Below, piece after piece: positions 25,405-34,072 of a stretch of 64,000 nt of DNA (positions are counted from its first letter, which is position 1; every line of letters begins with the position of its first letter). The position numbers and the translations under genes were made by a program. This DNA comes from DASVUC01 sp038237225 (lineage in GTDB: Bacteria > Planctomycetota > Phycisphaerae > Tepidisphaerales > Tepidisphaeraceae). The notes under the pieces are model-generated. The model was not told where the DNA came from, did not search any database, and saw only the letters and a list, made by a program, of their open reading frames with translations. The DNA is taken from assembly GCA_038237225.1 (NCBI GenBank), contig JBBRYX010000001.1:558001-622000 (forward strand). The letters run 5' to 3'.

Positions 25405-26112
25405 ATGCCAGAACCCGATCCTCAACTCCTGCACCGCTTGAAGACCATTCTGCGGCGAGACCTGAAACTCGGCTCGGACGCCGCGATCGCGGACGACATG
25501 TCTTTTTTTGGATCGGACATCGATCTCGATTCCCTGGACATGCTCCTGCTTGTGACGAGCGTCGAACGTGAATTCGGGGTGAAGATCCCTAACGAGGCCG
25601 TCGGTCGAACTGTCTTTGAAAGCGTGGCCTCGCTGGCGCAATTCATCCAGAATCAGGGAGGGGCAATCAACCCTCCGGGTGCTAACGCATCAGCAACTCC
25701 CCCACCCATCGAGGATCCGCTTGAACAGTTGCCGCATCGCCAACCGTTTCGCTTCGTGTCGAAAATAACTTCGCACAAAACCGGAGATTTTGCCGAGGGC
25801 ATCTGGTCGGTCGCGGGATCTGAAGATTTTTTTGCGGGACATTTTCCCAGTAACCCCATCATCCCAGGCGTGCTCATCGCCGAAGCGCTGGCGCAGATTT
25901 CCGGAATCGCCGGATCAGGGCCGAACGTCCCACAGGCGGGCAAACTCGCCCACGTCGATGTGCGATTTGAGCAGTCAGTCTCGCCGCCGGCCGAACTGGT
26001 CTTAAAATCCAAGCTGGTGCGCTCTATGCTTCCGCTGCAACACTTCGAGGTCTCGGCCCACGTGGGCCACGAGACCGTGGCTCGTGGGTCGATCACGCTC
26101 AGTCGTTCCTAG
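25405..26112 (+). CDS. Acyl carrier protein fused to a FabZ-type dehydratase
   Basis: A 235-residue two-domain protein. Residues 1-82 are an acyl carrier protein: DIDLDSLDMLLLVTSVEREF with the phosphopantetheine serine S43, plus IPNEAVGRTVFESVASLAQF. A Pro/Ala linker follows. Residues ~105-235 are a hotdog-fold 3-hydroxyacyl-ACP dehydratase: LPHRQPFRFVSKI, FFAGHFPSNPIIPGVLIAEA with the catalytic His about 146, and the partner Glu in IAEALAQ. It would hold and dehydrate the growing chain. In pathways of this kind the two are normally separate genes. It is the first gene of the cluster; the next ATG follows its stop codon directly. Confidence 0.88.
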   Translation: MPEPDPQLLHRLKTILRRDLKLGSDAAIADDMSFFGSDIDLDSLDMLLLVTSVEREFGVKIPNEAVGRTVFESVASLAQFIQNQGGAINPPGANASATPPPIEDPLEQLPHRQPFRFVSKITSHKTGDFAEGIWSVAGSEDFFAGHFPSNPIIPGVLIAEALAQISGIAGSGPNVPQAGKLAHVDVRFEQSVSPPAELVLKSKLVRSMLPLQHFEVSAHVGHETVARGSITLSRS

Positions 26113-26871
26113 ATGATTGGAAAATCCATGAGACTCGCAAGCGCCCTGATGTCGTTTTGTCTGGCAACGCTTTGCAGCGCGCAGACAGCGCCGTCGACAC
26201 AGCCATCCGCCGCCCCTCAAGGCGTGGACCCACAGCTCTGGGGCCGCATGGTCGAGATCAACAATCGCTCGACTCAGATCCAATCCCTCTCCGCTGATTT
26301 TGAACAGAGGAAGTTCACCGCCATGCTCAAGCGGCCGCTCGTGTCGACAGGCCAAGTCCGCGTCTCAGGCTCCGCAATGCGCTGGGACACGCAAAAGCCT
26401 GAACCGACCATCATGCTGGTCAACGAGAAGGAGGTTCAACTCCTCTACGTGAAGCAGAAGATGTTGGAGATTTATCCGGTTGATCAGAAGCTCGCATCGC
26501 TCGCCGCCAGCCCCCTGCCGCGCCTGGAGGTCCTCAAGAAGTACTTCACCTTCTCCCAGATACCGGTCGCCGGCTTAGACAAGGCAATGCCTGAACCCGG
26601 CCACCTCGCGCTCGCGATGACCCCCACCGCCGCCTCGCTGCGAGAGCACGTCGAGCAAGTTCGTGTTTTGCTGGATGAGCAGCATGGCTATATATTGCGT
26701 GCCGAAATGATCGACACGGATGGCGATCGCACCGTAATCGCGTTCTCCAACATTTCCACAAGCCCTGCAGCCGCGAAGCCGCTGGAGATGGATGCCCCGG
26801 CAAATGTGAAGGTCGTTCGGCCACTGGACGCATTGCAAGGGAATTCTGACGGGCAGGGCAAGACGAAGTGA
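26113..26871 (+). CDS. LolA-like outer-membrane lipoprotein carrier
   Basis: A 252-residue protein with a signal peptide (LASALMSFCLATLCSA). Then come an Ala/Pro/Gln linker and a LolA-like half-barrel: IQSLSADFEQRKFTAMLKRP, GQVRVSGSAMRWDTQKPEP, KEVQLLYVKQKMLEIYP and RVLLDEQHGYILRAEMIDTD. Aryl-polyene and related lipid clusters often contain such a LolA paralogue, thought to ferry the lipid product through the periplasm. It starts directly after the stop of the ACP-FabZ gene and is overlapped at its end (GTGA) by the acyltransferase gene. Confidence 0.78.
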   Translation: MIGKSMRLASALMSFCLATLCSAQTAPSTQPSAAPQGVDPQLWGRMVEINNRSTQIQSLSADFEQRKFTAMLKRPLVSTGQVRVSGSAMRWDTQKPEPTIMLVNEKEVQLLYVKQKMLEIYPVDQKLASLAASPLPRLEVLKKYFTFSQIPVAGLDKAMPEPGHLALAMTPTAASLREHVEQVRVLLDEQHGYILRAEMIDTDGDRTVIAFSNISTSPAAAKPLEMDAPANVKVVRPLDALQGNSDGQGKTK

Positions 26872-27830
26872 AATCCGTTGCTGTAGATCCATCCGGGCAG
26901 GCGCTGCCGCGCACCTCCCCGTCGGCTGCCACGGGAGCGCTCCGCCGTCACGCGACGACGTTCTGGCTTGGCGCGCTTTTCTTTTGCGCGAGGCATGCAC
27001 CTTGGTTTGCAAAAGCAGTGCGCCCCGTTTTCGTACGACTCACCACGGCCGCATCCAAACATATCCAGCGCGTCGCCGCCCTGAACGCGCGGCGGATCTA
27101 CCGCCCTCAACTTTCTGACCTCGAGTGCTTGCGCTTTGCCCGGCGCGTGACAGGAAACTTCTACGACTTCGTCGCCGACGTCGGCCTGGCACTGCGCTGG
27201 ACGCCCGAGCGGATGCTGCAACAAGTCCAATCCATCGACGGACACGAGAAATACGTCGCCGCTCGCGCGCTCAAGCGCGGCGCGATCGTGGTCACCGCCC
27301 ACATGGGATCCTTCGAAGTGGGATTGGCCGCGCTGCGAAACATGGAGCCCAGGGTTCACGTCGTCTTTCGTCGCGATGCCGGAGATCGTTTCGATGAAAT
27401 CCGGCAGGTGCTTCGACAACGCCTGGGAGTCATCGAGGCGCCCGTCGAGGACGGCTGGGGGCTTTGGATGCGGTTGCGCGACTGTCTAATGGCAGATGAC
27501 GTCGTGGTGATCCAGGGCGACCGCGTGCTGCCGGGCCAGAAGGGTCAGCGCGTTCCGTTTCTAGGGAACCACATGATCCTGCCGACCGGACCGGTGAAAT
27601 TAGCGGCGGCGAGTGGCGCCCCAATCATTCCCGTATTCTCCGTTCGTCAGCACGATGGGAAGATGAAGCTCATCGTCGAGGACGCGATCGATGTGCAGTC
27701 CCCGGGGGAAGATCCCATGCTCCGTCTGGCGAAAGTTCTGGAAAAACACGTAGCGGCCAATGCCGAGCAATGGCTCGTGCTCCAACCCGCATTCTGCGAA
27801 GACACCGAGCCGCCGCGGGGGAATGCATGA
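26868..27830 (+). CDS. LpxL/HtrB-type lysophospholipid acyltransferase
   Basis: A 320-residue protein. Motifs: TAHMGSFEVGLAAL (HX4E catalytic site), HVVFRRDAGDRFDEIRQVL, VVIQGDRVLPGQKGQRVPFL and TGPVKLAAASGAPIIPVF, the order found in the LpxL/LpxM family. An N-terminal hydrophobic helix (WLGALFFCARHAPWF) anchors it to the inner membrane. Its likely role is to attach the polyenoyl chain to a lipid acceptor. The start is GTG at 26868 within the overlap GTGA with the preceding stop. Confidence 0.85.
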   Translation: MKSVAVDPSGQALPRTSPSAATGALRRHATTFWLGALFFCARHAPWFAKAVRPVFVRLTTAASKHIQRVAALNARRIYRPQLSDLECLRFARRVTGNFYDFVADVGLALRWTPERMLQQVQSIDGHEKYVAARALKRGAIVVTAHMGSFEVGLAALRNMEPRVHVVFRRDAGDRFDEIRQVLRQRLGVIEAPVEDGWGLWMRLRDCLMADDVVVIQGDRVLPGQKGQRVPFLGNHMILPTGPVKLAAASGAPIIPVFSVRQHDGKMKLIVEDAIDVQSPGEDPMLRLAKVLEKHVAANAEQWLVLQPAFCEDTEPPRGNA

Positions 27831-30247
27831 GCGACGGCATCGTCATCACCGGCGCAGGGCTCGTCACGCCATTGGGCATAACCCGAGAGGAGACCTGGAA
27901 AGCCGTGCTCGCCATGCGCTGCGGCATCGGACCTCTGACTGCACTCGAGCAGCCGGAGCCCATCATCAAAGGCGGCGGACAAGCTCCAGAACTGCCCGAA
28001 GATTTTTGCCCCAATCAGCCGCGCGAGGTTCGCTATCTGCGATGGGCAATTCAAGAAGCCCTCAGAGACGCAACTGCTTTAGTAACCTGTGAACCCTCGA
28101 ATGTCGCCCGCGAACGAGAGCCCAGCGGCTCTTCCGCGCGACCACCGATCCAACCGATTATCCGTGACGCGCCACCAAAGTCACTGCCCTATTCCTCGCA
28201 CCGCTGCGGCTTCATGCTCGGTACGACGCTGCACGGCATGCGCGCCGCAGGCATGTTCCTCCGCACCGGCGATCATGCCATGCTCAAAGAATTCCTCGCC
28301 GGCAGCACCCTGCGCGCCGCCGCCGGCGCGCTCCCCTTAACGGGTCCCGCGGTGACAACCTGCTCGGCATGCTCTTCGAGCTTAGGCTCCATCGCACTCG
28401 CCGTCACACTCCTCGAATCGCGCCAACTGGATCTCGTCATCGCAGGCGGCTACGACACAATCAGCGAGTACGCCTACGCCGGCTTCAATTCTCTCCGGCT
28501 CGTGGCGGACGGACCCCTCCGGCCATTCGCCCGCGATCGGCAGGGGATGAAGCTCGCAGAAGGTTACGGCATCGTCGTGCTCGAGCGCCGCCAGGATGCA
28601 ATCGCGCGCAAGGCGCCGATTCTCGCCACCATCCAAGGCTGCGGTGAGTCCGCCGATGCTCACCACCTCACCCAGCCCCATCCCCAAGGCGAAGGCGCCG
28701 CGCGTGCAATCGCCGCCGCACTGGCTGACGCGGGTCTCGTTCCAACTGACATCGACCTCATCGCCGCACATGCAACCGGAACCCCCGACAACGACGCCGG
28801 CGAATACGCCGCCCTGCGCAGCGTCTTTGGAGACGGTCTACCGCGCGTTCCCGTCGTCGGCTTCAAGAGTCATCTCGGCCACACCCTCGGCGGCGCCGGC
28901 GCTTGCGAATTGATCCTTTCCGCAATGGCCCTGCGCGATCAAGTCATCCCCGCTTGCGCCAATGCGGTGGCCGATCAATCCGACTTCCAAGGTCTGAATC
29001 TGTCAACCAACTCGAAGCCTGGCCAGCTGCGCGCCACCCTCAACACATCCCTCGGATTCGGCGGCGCCAACACCTGCATCATCCTCACCCCCGCCAACAC
29101 CAAGCCCCAATTCTCAACCGCATCCCATCGCCCCACCGAGAGCACATGCGAAGTCTTCATCACCGGAATCGGCGTGCTCGTTCCGGGTATCTCCAGCCTT
29201 TCCGCCTTTGCGGAACGACTGGCAAACAGCAACGGTGCGGAATTCGCAGCACGCACAGGCGCGATCGAGGAGTCGGCTTATCTCCATCTCCTCAACGCCC
29301 GCCGCATCCGCCGCATGAGCGATTACGTCAAGCTCTCCCTCGCCGCGACGACCCTGGCATTCGCCGATGCGAACATCAACGATGCCGCCGCCTTCGCCGA
29401 AACCTGCGCCGTCATCGTCGGCTCAATGCACTGTTCCACCAGTTATTCATCGAGCTACTACAAGCAAATTGTTGAAGACGGAATTCTCGCGGCCAACCCC
29501 ATGCTGTTCGCCGAAGGCGTTCCCAACGCCGCCGCCGCGCATCTCAGCCTCATGCTCTCGCTCAAAGGATCGTGCCAAACGGTAATCGGCTCCCGCACGT
29601 CCGGCCTCGATGCCCTCCGGCTTGCCTCGCTACGCATCGCAACCGGCCACTGGGATCGCGCCATCGTCGGTGCTGCCGAAGAGGATCACCCTCTGATCAA
29701 TGCAACCTACGCGCGCTGCGGCCTCTACTCGACCGGCGAAAGCTCATCGCCTTTCTCCAATAGTCGTGGATTTTCAACCGGTGCCGCCGCCGTCACCTTC
29801 GTCCTCGAGTCCCGCAAATCCATGGAACAGCGCAACGCCCGCCCCTGGGCCCGGGTACTCGGCGGATCATCATGCCGCACAACCAAAGACGCTCCCACCG
29901 ACGCCGTCAAACAGGTCCTCGCTGAAATGGCACATCCCAGACAACTCATCGGCTCCTCGAACGGCACCTGGATCGACCGTGCCGAACTTGCCGCCATCAC
30001 CCAAACCGATCGCACCACGCTCGTGTCCAGCGTGTATGGACATGTCGCCGAAAGCTTTAGCGCCACCCCCCTGCTCGGGATCGCGGCGGCCCTGGCGTCC
30101 GGAACGCTTCCCAAGCTCCTCGCCACGCTCGATGCCCCCGGTATACAGGCCGCCTGTTGCGAAAAGTTGGATTCAGCCTTCGGCGTCCTTTGCACCGATT
30201 ATAGTGGTGTGGTTTCAGGCGCAACTCTTTCGCCAACCAAACGTTGA
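27827..30247 (+). CDS. Ketosynthase fused to a chain-length-factor-like ketosynthase
   Basis: An 806-residue protein made of two FabF-like domains. Domain 1 (~1-425) keeps the triad: C182 in TCSACSSSLGS, H315 in AHATGT, and H352 in FKSHLGHTLGGAG. Domain 2 (~442-806) starts again with VFITGIGVLVPG, but the active-site Cys position is Arg (about R590, in VIGSRTSGLDAL), and the HGTGT motif is lost (SSNGTWID), though YGHVAESFSA remains. Thus it is a KS-CLF pair in one chain, comparable to the KS/CLF heterodimers of type II polyketide and aryl-polyene systems. It should condense malonyl units and set chain length. The ATG at 27827 overlaps the previous stop (ATGA). Confidence 0.88.
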   Translation: MSDGIVITGAGLVTPLGITREETWKAVLAMRCGIGPLTALEQPEPIIKGGGQAPELPEDFCPNQPREVRYLRWAIQEALRDATALVTCEPSNVAREREPSGSSARPPIQPIIRDAPPKSLPYSSHRCGFMLGTTLHGMRAAGMFLRTGDHAMLKEFLAGSTLRAAAGALPLTGPAVTTCSACSSSLGSIALAVTLLESRQLDLVIAGGYDTISEYAYAGFNSLRLVADGPLRPFARDRQGMKLAEGYGIVVLERRQDAIARKAPILATIQGCGESADAHHLTQPHPQGEGAARAIAAALADAGLVPTDIDLIAAHATGTPDNDAGEYAALRSVFGDGLPRVPVVGFKSHLGHTLGGAGACELILSAMALRDQVIPACANAVADQSDFQGLNLSTNSKPGQLRATLNTSLGFGGANTCIILTPANTKPQFSTASHRPTESTCEVFITGIGVLVPGISSLSAFAERLANSNGAEFAARTGAIEESAYLHLLNARRIRRMSDYVKLSLAATTLAFADANINDAAAFAETCAVIVGSMHCSTSYSSSYYKQIVEDGILAANPMLFAEGVPNAAAAHLSLMLSLKGSCQTVIGSRTSGLDALRLASLRIATGHWDRAIVGAAEEDHPLINATYARCGLYSTGESSSPFSNSRGFSTGAAAVTFVLESRKSMEQRNARPWARVLGGSSCRTTKDAPTDAVKQVLAEMAHPRQLIGSSNGTWIDRAELAAITQTDRTTLVSSVYGHVAESFSATPLLGIAAALASGTLPKLLATLDAPGIQAACCEKLDSAFGVLCTDYSGVVSGATLSPTKR

Positions 30248-30324
30248 GTGCTTGAAACCCAGCCGGCTGAAAGTAAAGTGAATGGCGAACTGATGTTGAC
30301 GGTTTTGCCCCCGAAAACAGTGTC

Positions 30325-31248
30325 ATGAAAACGCTGACCCATCCCGGTTCTACAATCGTTCGCTCTCTGAGCGACGGCGACGCCCTCTTGCCGCCCCCGT
30401 GGATCGCGGAAACTTTCGCGCTGCCAGACCCCGTGCCCACAATTGACGGTGACGAGCTAACCGTTGCACGCGGCGAAGCTGCGATGCTCATGAGCGCACG
30501 CGTCCACAACGCCCTCGCCCTCGACAGCAGCTCCTTCGAGCGTGCCACGATGTACGCCTACACCGCCATCGCGCAGCAGCTTGCCGGCCATTATCCCGTC
30601 CGATTCTGGAATCATCTCCCCGCAATTCACGCGGCGATGGATGCCGAACGCGACCGCTACAGGGTCTTCAACGCGGCGCGCTTCCGAGCATTCGAAACCT
30701 GGTACGGTTCCGCGGATGCCTTCTCCCGCCATGTCGCCACCGCATCGGGCGTGGGACATTCCGGAACCGACCTTGTCGTCCATTGTCTCGCAACACAAGA
30801 GCCGGGCGAGGCGGTCGAGAATCCCCGGCAAATTGCCGCCTACCGCTATTCGCGTCGCTATGGCCCCCTCCCCCCGTGCTTCGCGCGCGCGACGACAATC
30901 AAACCCGCCGCATACCCCAACGGATTGCTCCTCGTCGGCGGCACAGCCAGCATTCGCGGCGAAGATTCCATTCACGTCGAAAGCCTCGCGCTGCAACTCG
31001 ACGAAACGTTCGAAAACCTCGCTACCCTCGTGACCGCCGCAAGCGCATCCGGCCAATCCCCCGATCCCGCGGAACCGCTCGCGCGCTTCCGCCATCTCCG
31101 AATTTATTACCGCCACGAGAGCGACATCAACTCAATCACCACCGCCGTTCGCGCTGCCTTTCCTCAACTGCTTCGGGCTGACTACATCCCGGCAGAACTC
31201 TGCCGGCACGAACTGCTCGTCGAAATCGAAGGCGTCGCCCAGCTCTGA
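30325..31248 (+). CDS. Chorismatase / XanB2-FkbO-Hyg5-like protein
   Basis: A 307-residue protein. Family landmarks: VRFWNHLPAIH, RYRVFNAARFRAFETWYG, VATASGVGHSGTDLVVHCLA, VENPRQIAAYRYSRRYGPLP, PPCFARATTI, LLVGGTASIRGEDSIH and the C-terminal IYYRHESDINSI. This is the pattern of FkbO/Hyg5/XanB2 chorismate-cleaving enzymes. XanB2 makes 3- and 4-hydroxybenzoate for xanthomonadin. Here it would supply the aromatic starter. Which hydroxybenzoate it makes depends on a few pocket residues I cannot assign. It sits 77 bases after the ketosynthase gene, the largest gap in this cluster. Confidence 0.85.
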   Translation: MKTLTHPGSTIVRSLSDGDALLPPPWIAETFALPDPVPTIDGDELTVARGEAAMLMSARVHNALALDSSSFERATMYAYTAIAQQLAGHYPVRFWNHLPAIHAAMDAERDRYRVFNAARFRAFETWYGSADAFSRHVATASGVGHSGTDLVVHCLATQEPGEAVENPRQIAAYRYSRRYGPLPPCFARATTIKPAAYPNGLLLVGGTASIRGEDSIHVESLALQLDETFENLATLVTAASASGQSPDPAEPLARFRHLRIYYRHESDINSITTAVRAAFPQLLRADYIPAELCRHELLVEIEGVAQL

Positions 31249-31259
31249 TCTCCGACAGG

Positions 31260-32606
31260 ATGCTCATGATCCCCCCTACCGCCCCTTCTGCTCCTGTCGA
31301 CTACGACGTGATCATCGCCGGCGGCGGCCCCGCCGGATGCACCGCCGGTTTGATGCTCGCCCGCGCCGGCCTCAAGGTCGTCATCCTGGAGAAGGTCAAA
31401 TTCCCAAGATTCCACATCGGCGAGTCCATCCTCCCACGCAACGCAACACTCCTCCGCGAACTTGGCCTCTGGGATTCCCTCCAGAAACTTCCCCATGTGC
31501 CCAAGTACGGCGCTGAATTCGCCATGGGAGACGACCCCAAATCCATGTCCTTCACCTTCGACGACGGCCTCGTCCCCGGCACCGTCGTCTTCAACATCGA
31601 ACGCAAGCATTTCGATCAGATGCTGATGAATGAAGCCACCGCCGCCGGTGCCGAAGTTCGCGAACAAACGTCTGTGAAGGAAATCCTTCGCTTAGACGAA
31701 ACCGGCGTCCAGATCTCGCTCGGCCAAGAGAAGCTCACCGCCCGCATGCTGCTCGACGCTTCAGGACACTCCACGCTCGTCGGCCGATACCGCGGAACCC
31801 GCCGAAACTTCGAAGATCCCGACCTCCAGAAGGTCGCGTATTTCGAGCATTTTCAAAACGTGGAGCGTTTGCCAGGCAGCGCAACCGGCCACCCCACAAT
31901 CGTCATGACCAAGGAGGGTTGGTTCTGGCTCATCGGTCTCGATGAGACCAAAACATCCGTCGGCTTCGTCACCCACCCCCATTTCGTGAAGACCCTGGAC
32001 ATTCCACCAAATCGCGTCCTCGCTTGGGCCATCGCCCGATGCCCTGTCGTTCGGCATCGCATGCGCAACGCAACAGGCCCGATCGAGAATCGCATGGCGT
32101 CCGACTTCTCCTACACCTGCGCCCCCCACGCCGGACCCGGATTCTTCTTGATCGGCGACGCCGGTTGCTTCCTCGATCCCATCTTCTCAACCGGCGTCAC
32201 GCTCGCGATGATGGGCGCCGTAGAGGCATCCAAACACACGATCGCCGTACTGAAGGGAAACGCCAACCCGCGTTCCGCAACCCGCGGCTATCAAAAGTTC
32301 GTCACCGGAAGCACCTCCGTCTTCTGGGGCTTGATCAGGTCCTTCTACAACCACAGCTTCCGCGAGCTGTTCATGAACGGACAAGGCCCGCTCCAGATAC
32401 ACAAAGCCATCATCTCGATCCTCGCCGGAAACGTTTTTCCACGCCCACCCTTCGCACTGCGCTGGCGGCTCTGGTTCTTCCACCTCTGCGTGCAACTCCA
32501 GAAGTTCCTCCCTCTGTGCCCGAGACGCCACCTGTTCTCACTCGTTGAAACGCCCGCTGAACTTCCCGAATCCCTCGCCGCCGCCCTGGAGGCATCTCCC
32601 GCATGA
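31260..32606 (+). CDS. Halogenase-like FAD-dependent oxidoreductase
   Basis: A 448-residue flavoprotein. The FAD Rossmann motif is VIIAGGGPAGCTAGLMLARA. PRFHIGESILPRN matches the CmlS/CndH branch of flavin-dependent halogenases, as does GWFWLIGLDET (halogenase GWxWxI motif, with Gly instead of Pro). FLIGDAGCFLDPIFSTGVTL is the second FAD motif. It could halogenate the aryl head, as brominated xanthomonadins require, or act as a hydroxylase/reductase of the same superfamily. It lies 11 bases after the chorismatase stop; the end overlaps the next gene (ATGA). Confidence 0.82.
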   Translation: MLMIPPTAPSAPVDYDVIIAGGGPAGCTAGLMLARAGLKVVILEKVKFPRFHIGESILPRNATLLRELGLWDSLQKLPHVPKYGAEFAMGDDPKSMSFTFDDGLVPGTVVFNIERKHFDQMLMNEATAAGAEVREQTSVKEILRLDETGVQISLGQEKLTARMLLDASGHSTLVGRYRGTRRNFEDPDLQKVAYFEHFQNVERLPGSATGHPTIVMTKEGWFWLIGLDETKTSVGFVTHPHFVKTLDIPPNRVLAWAIARCPVVRHRMRNATGPIENRMASDFSYTCAPHAGPGFFLIGDAGCFLDPIFSTGVTLAMMGAVEASKHTIAVLKGNANPRSATRGYQKFVTGSTSVFWGLIRSFYNHSFRELFMNGQGPLQIHKAIISILAGNVFPRPPFALRWRLWFFHLCVQLQKFLPLCPRRHLFSLVETPAELPESLAAALEASPA

Positions 32607-34072
32607 CCGACGGCCCAACCGAACTTCTCACCGCCGTCGCACGCCACGCAAAGGATTCCCCCACGCGCCTCGCCGTGCGCGAAATCGCAACAGCTCGTAC
32701 CAAAGCGCTGACCTATCAAGAGCTGCACGAGCGCACCCAGGAGCTGGCCAAGCAACTAAGAGCACATCTTACTCCGCGCTCCGTCGTGATGATTTGCGCT
32801 CGAAACACCTCCGACTTCCACGTCGCCTTTCTCGCATCGCTCGCCGCCGGCTGCACCGTCTTCCCCATGTCGCCCGATGCCGTCCAACCCGAGCTGATTC
32901 GCGCCGCTAAGCATGCTCAGGCTGCCGCGGTCTTCGGTACTGTCGAAATCATCGCAATGCTCCGTGAGCACGTCTCTTTGCTCCTCAGGATTGATCATGT
33001 TGCGGATGGTCCTTTGCTCGGCACGCCGCACGCTTCGGAACCGCCCACCGCCGGCCCCGACCTCCTCCTCCAAACCTCCGGCACCACCGGCCACCCCGGA
33101 ATCGTCCGCCGCTCCACCGCCGCCATCGACGCCGTCGCCCAAAATATGGTGCGCTCAATGGATTTCTCCCCACAAGACCAAGTCTTCACCACCGTTCCCC
33201 TCTGCCACAGCTACGGCATCGAGCACGGCCTCCTCGCCCCGCTCCTCGCCGGCTGCACCGTCAACCTCTCTCCATCCTTCAATCTCGCATCCGTGGTCGA
33301 AGTGCTCCACCGTGAGAAGATCACCATCTTCCCCGCCGTCCCCAGCATTTTCGAAATGATCGCCCGTCTCGCGCCCGACGATGCGCATTTCCCCTCCCTC
33401 CGATGCGCCTACTCCGCTGGTTCATTGCTGCCCGTACCAGTCTCAGAAATTGTTCACCGCCGCTTCGGTCTGCGGATCGGCCAAGTCTATGGCACCACCG
33501 AGATCGGATCCGTCACCTTCAACGACCCCCATTCCCGCGACTTCGACCCCGCCAGCGCCGGCGCCCCCATGGACGGCGTCAAAATCCGTCCCCTAACCTC
33601 CAGTGGCGTCCCCGCGTTAGCCAACACCGAGAGCCAAATCCACATCTCCGCCCCCTCCATGTTCACTGGTTACCTCCACGGCGACGGCACCGAAATCAAC
33701 AACGGATTCTTCGCCACCGGCGACATCGGACGCGTGTCCGAAAACGGTCATCTCACCCTCACCGGCCGTCTCAAGCTCATGATCGACGTCGGGGGCCTCA
33801 AGGTGAATCCCACCGAGGTCGAACAAATGCTTTTGGAGCACCCCGCCGTCGCCGAATGCATCGTCATACCCGTCCCCCTCACCGACACCGTCAACCGCCT
33901 CAAGGCCCTGATCATCCCGCGCCACGGGCAGCAGCCCCCAGCCGCCGACGACCTCGCCCGCTTCGCTCGTGCACGCCTCACCGCGTACAAAGTCCCGCGG
34001 ATCTTTGAGATCCGTCATTCCCTCCCAAGAACCGCCACCGGAAAAATCCTTCGCCATCTGATCCAGGCCTGA
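32603..34072 (+). CDS. AMP-forming acyl/aryl-CoA or acyl-ACP ligase
   Basis: A 489-residue member of the ANL superfamily. Motifs: LLLQTSGTTGHPGIV (P-loop; the usual Lys of PKG is missing), LCHSYGIEHGLLAPLLAG, VYGTTEIGSV (A5), NGFFATGDIGR (A7), LMIDVGGLKVNPTEVE (A8) and TATGKILRHL (A10 Lys). It should activate the hydroxybenzoate starter with ATP for loading onto CoA or the ACP. Its position directly after the chorismatase and the flavoprotein supports an aryl substrate; a fatty acid is also possible. ATGA overlap with the preceding gene. Confidence 0.85.
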   Translation: MTDGPTELLTAVARHAKDSPTRLAVREIATARTKALTYQELHERTQELAKQLRAHLTPRSVVMICARNTSDFHVAFLASLAAGCTVFPMSPDAVQPELIRAAKHAQAAAVFGTVEIIAMLREHVSLLLRIDHVADGPLLGTPHASEPPTAGPDLLLQTSGTTGHPGIVRRSTAAIDAVAQNMVRSMDFSPQDQVFTTVPLCHSYGIEHGLLAPLLAGCTVNLSPSFNLASVVEVLHREKITIFPAVPSIFEMIARLAPDDAHFPSLRCAYSAGSLLPVPVSEIVHRRFGLRIGQVYGTTEIGSVTFNDPHSRDFDPASAGAPMDGVKIRPLTSSGVPALANTESQIHISAPSMFTGYLHGDGTEINNGFFATGDIGRVSENGHLTLTGRLKLMIDVGGLKVNPTEVEQMLLEHPAVAECIVIPVPLTDTVNRLKALIIPRHGQQPPAADDLARFARARLTAYKVPRIFEIRHSLPRTATGKILRHLIQA

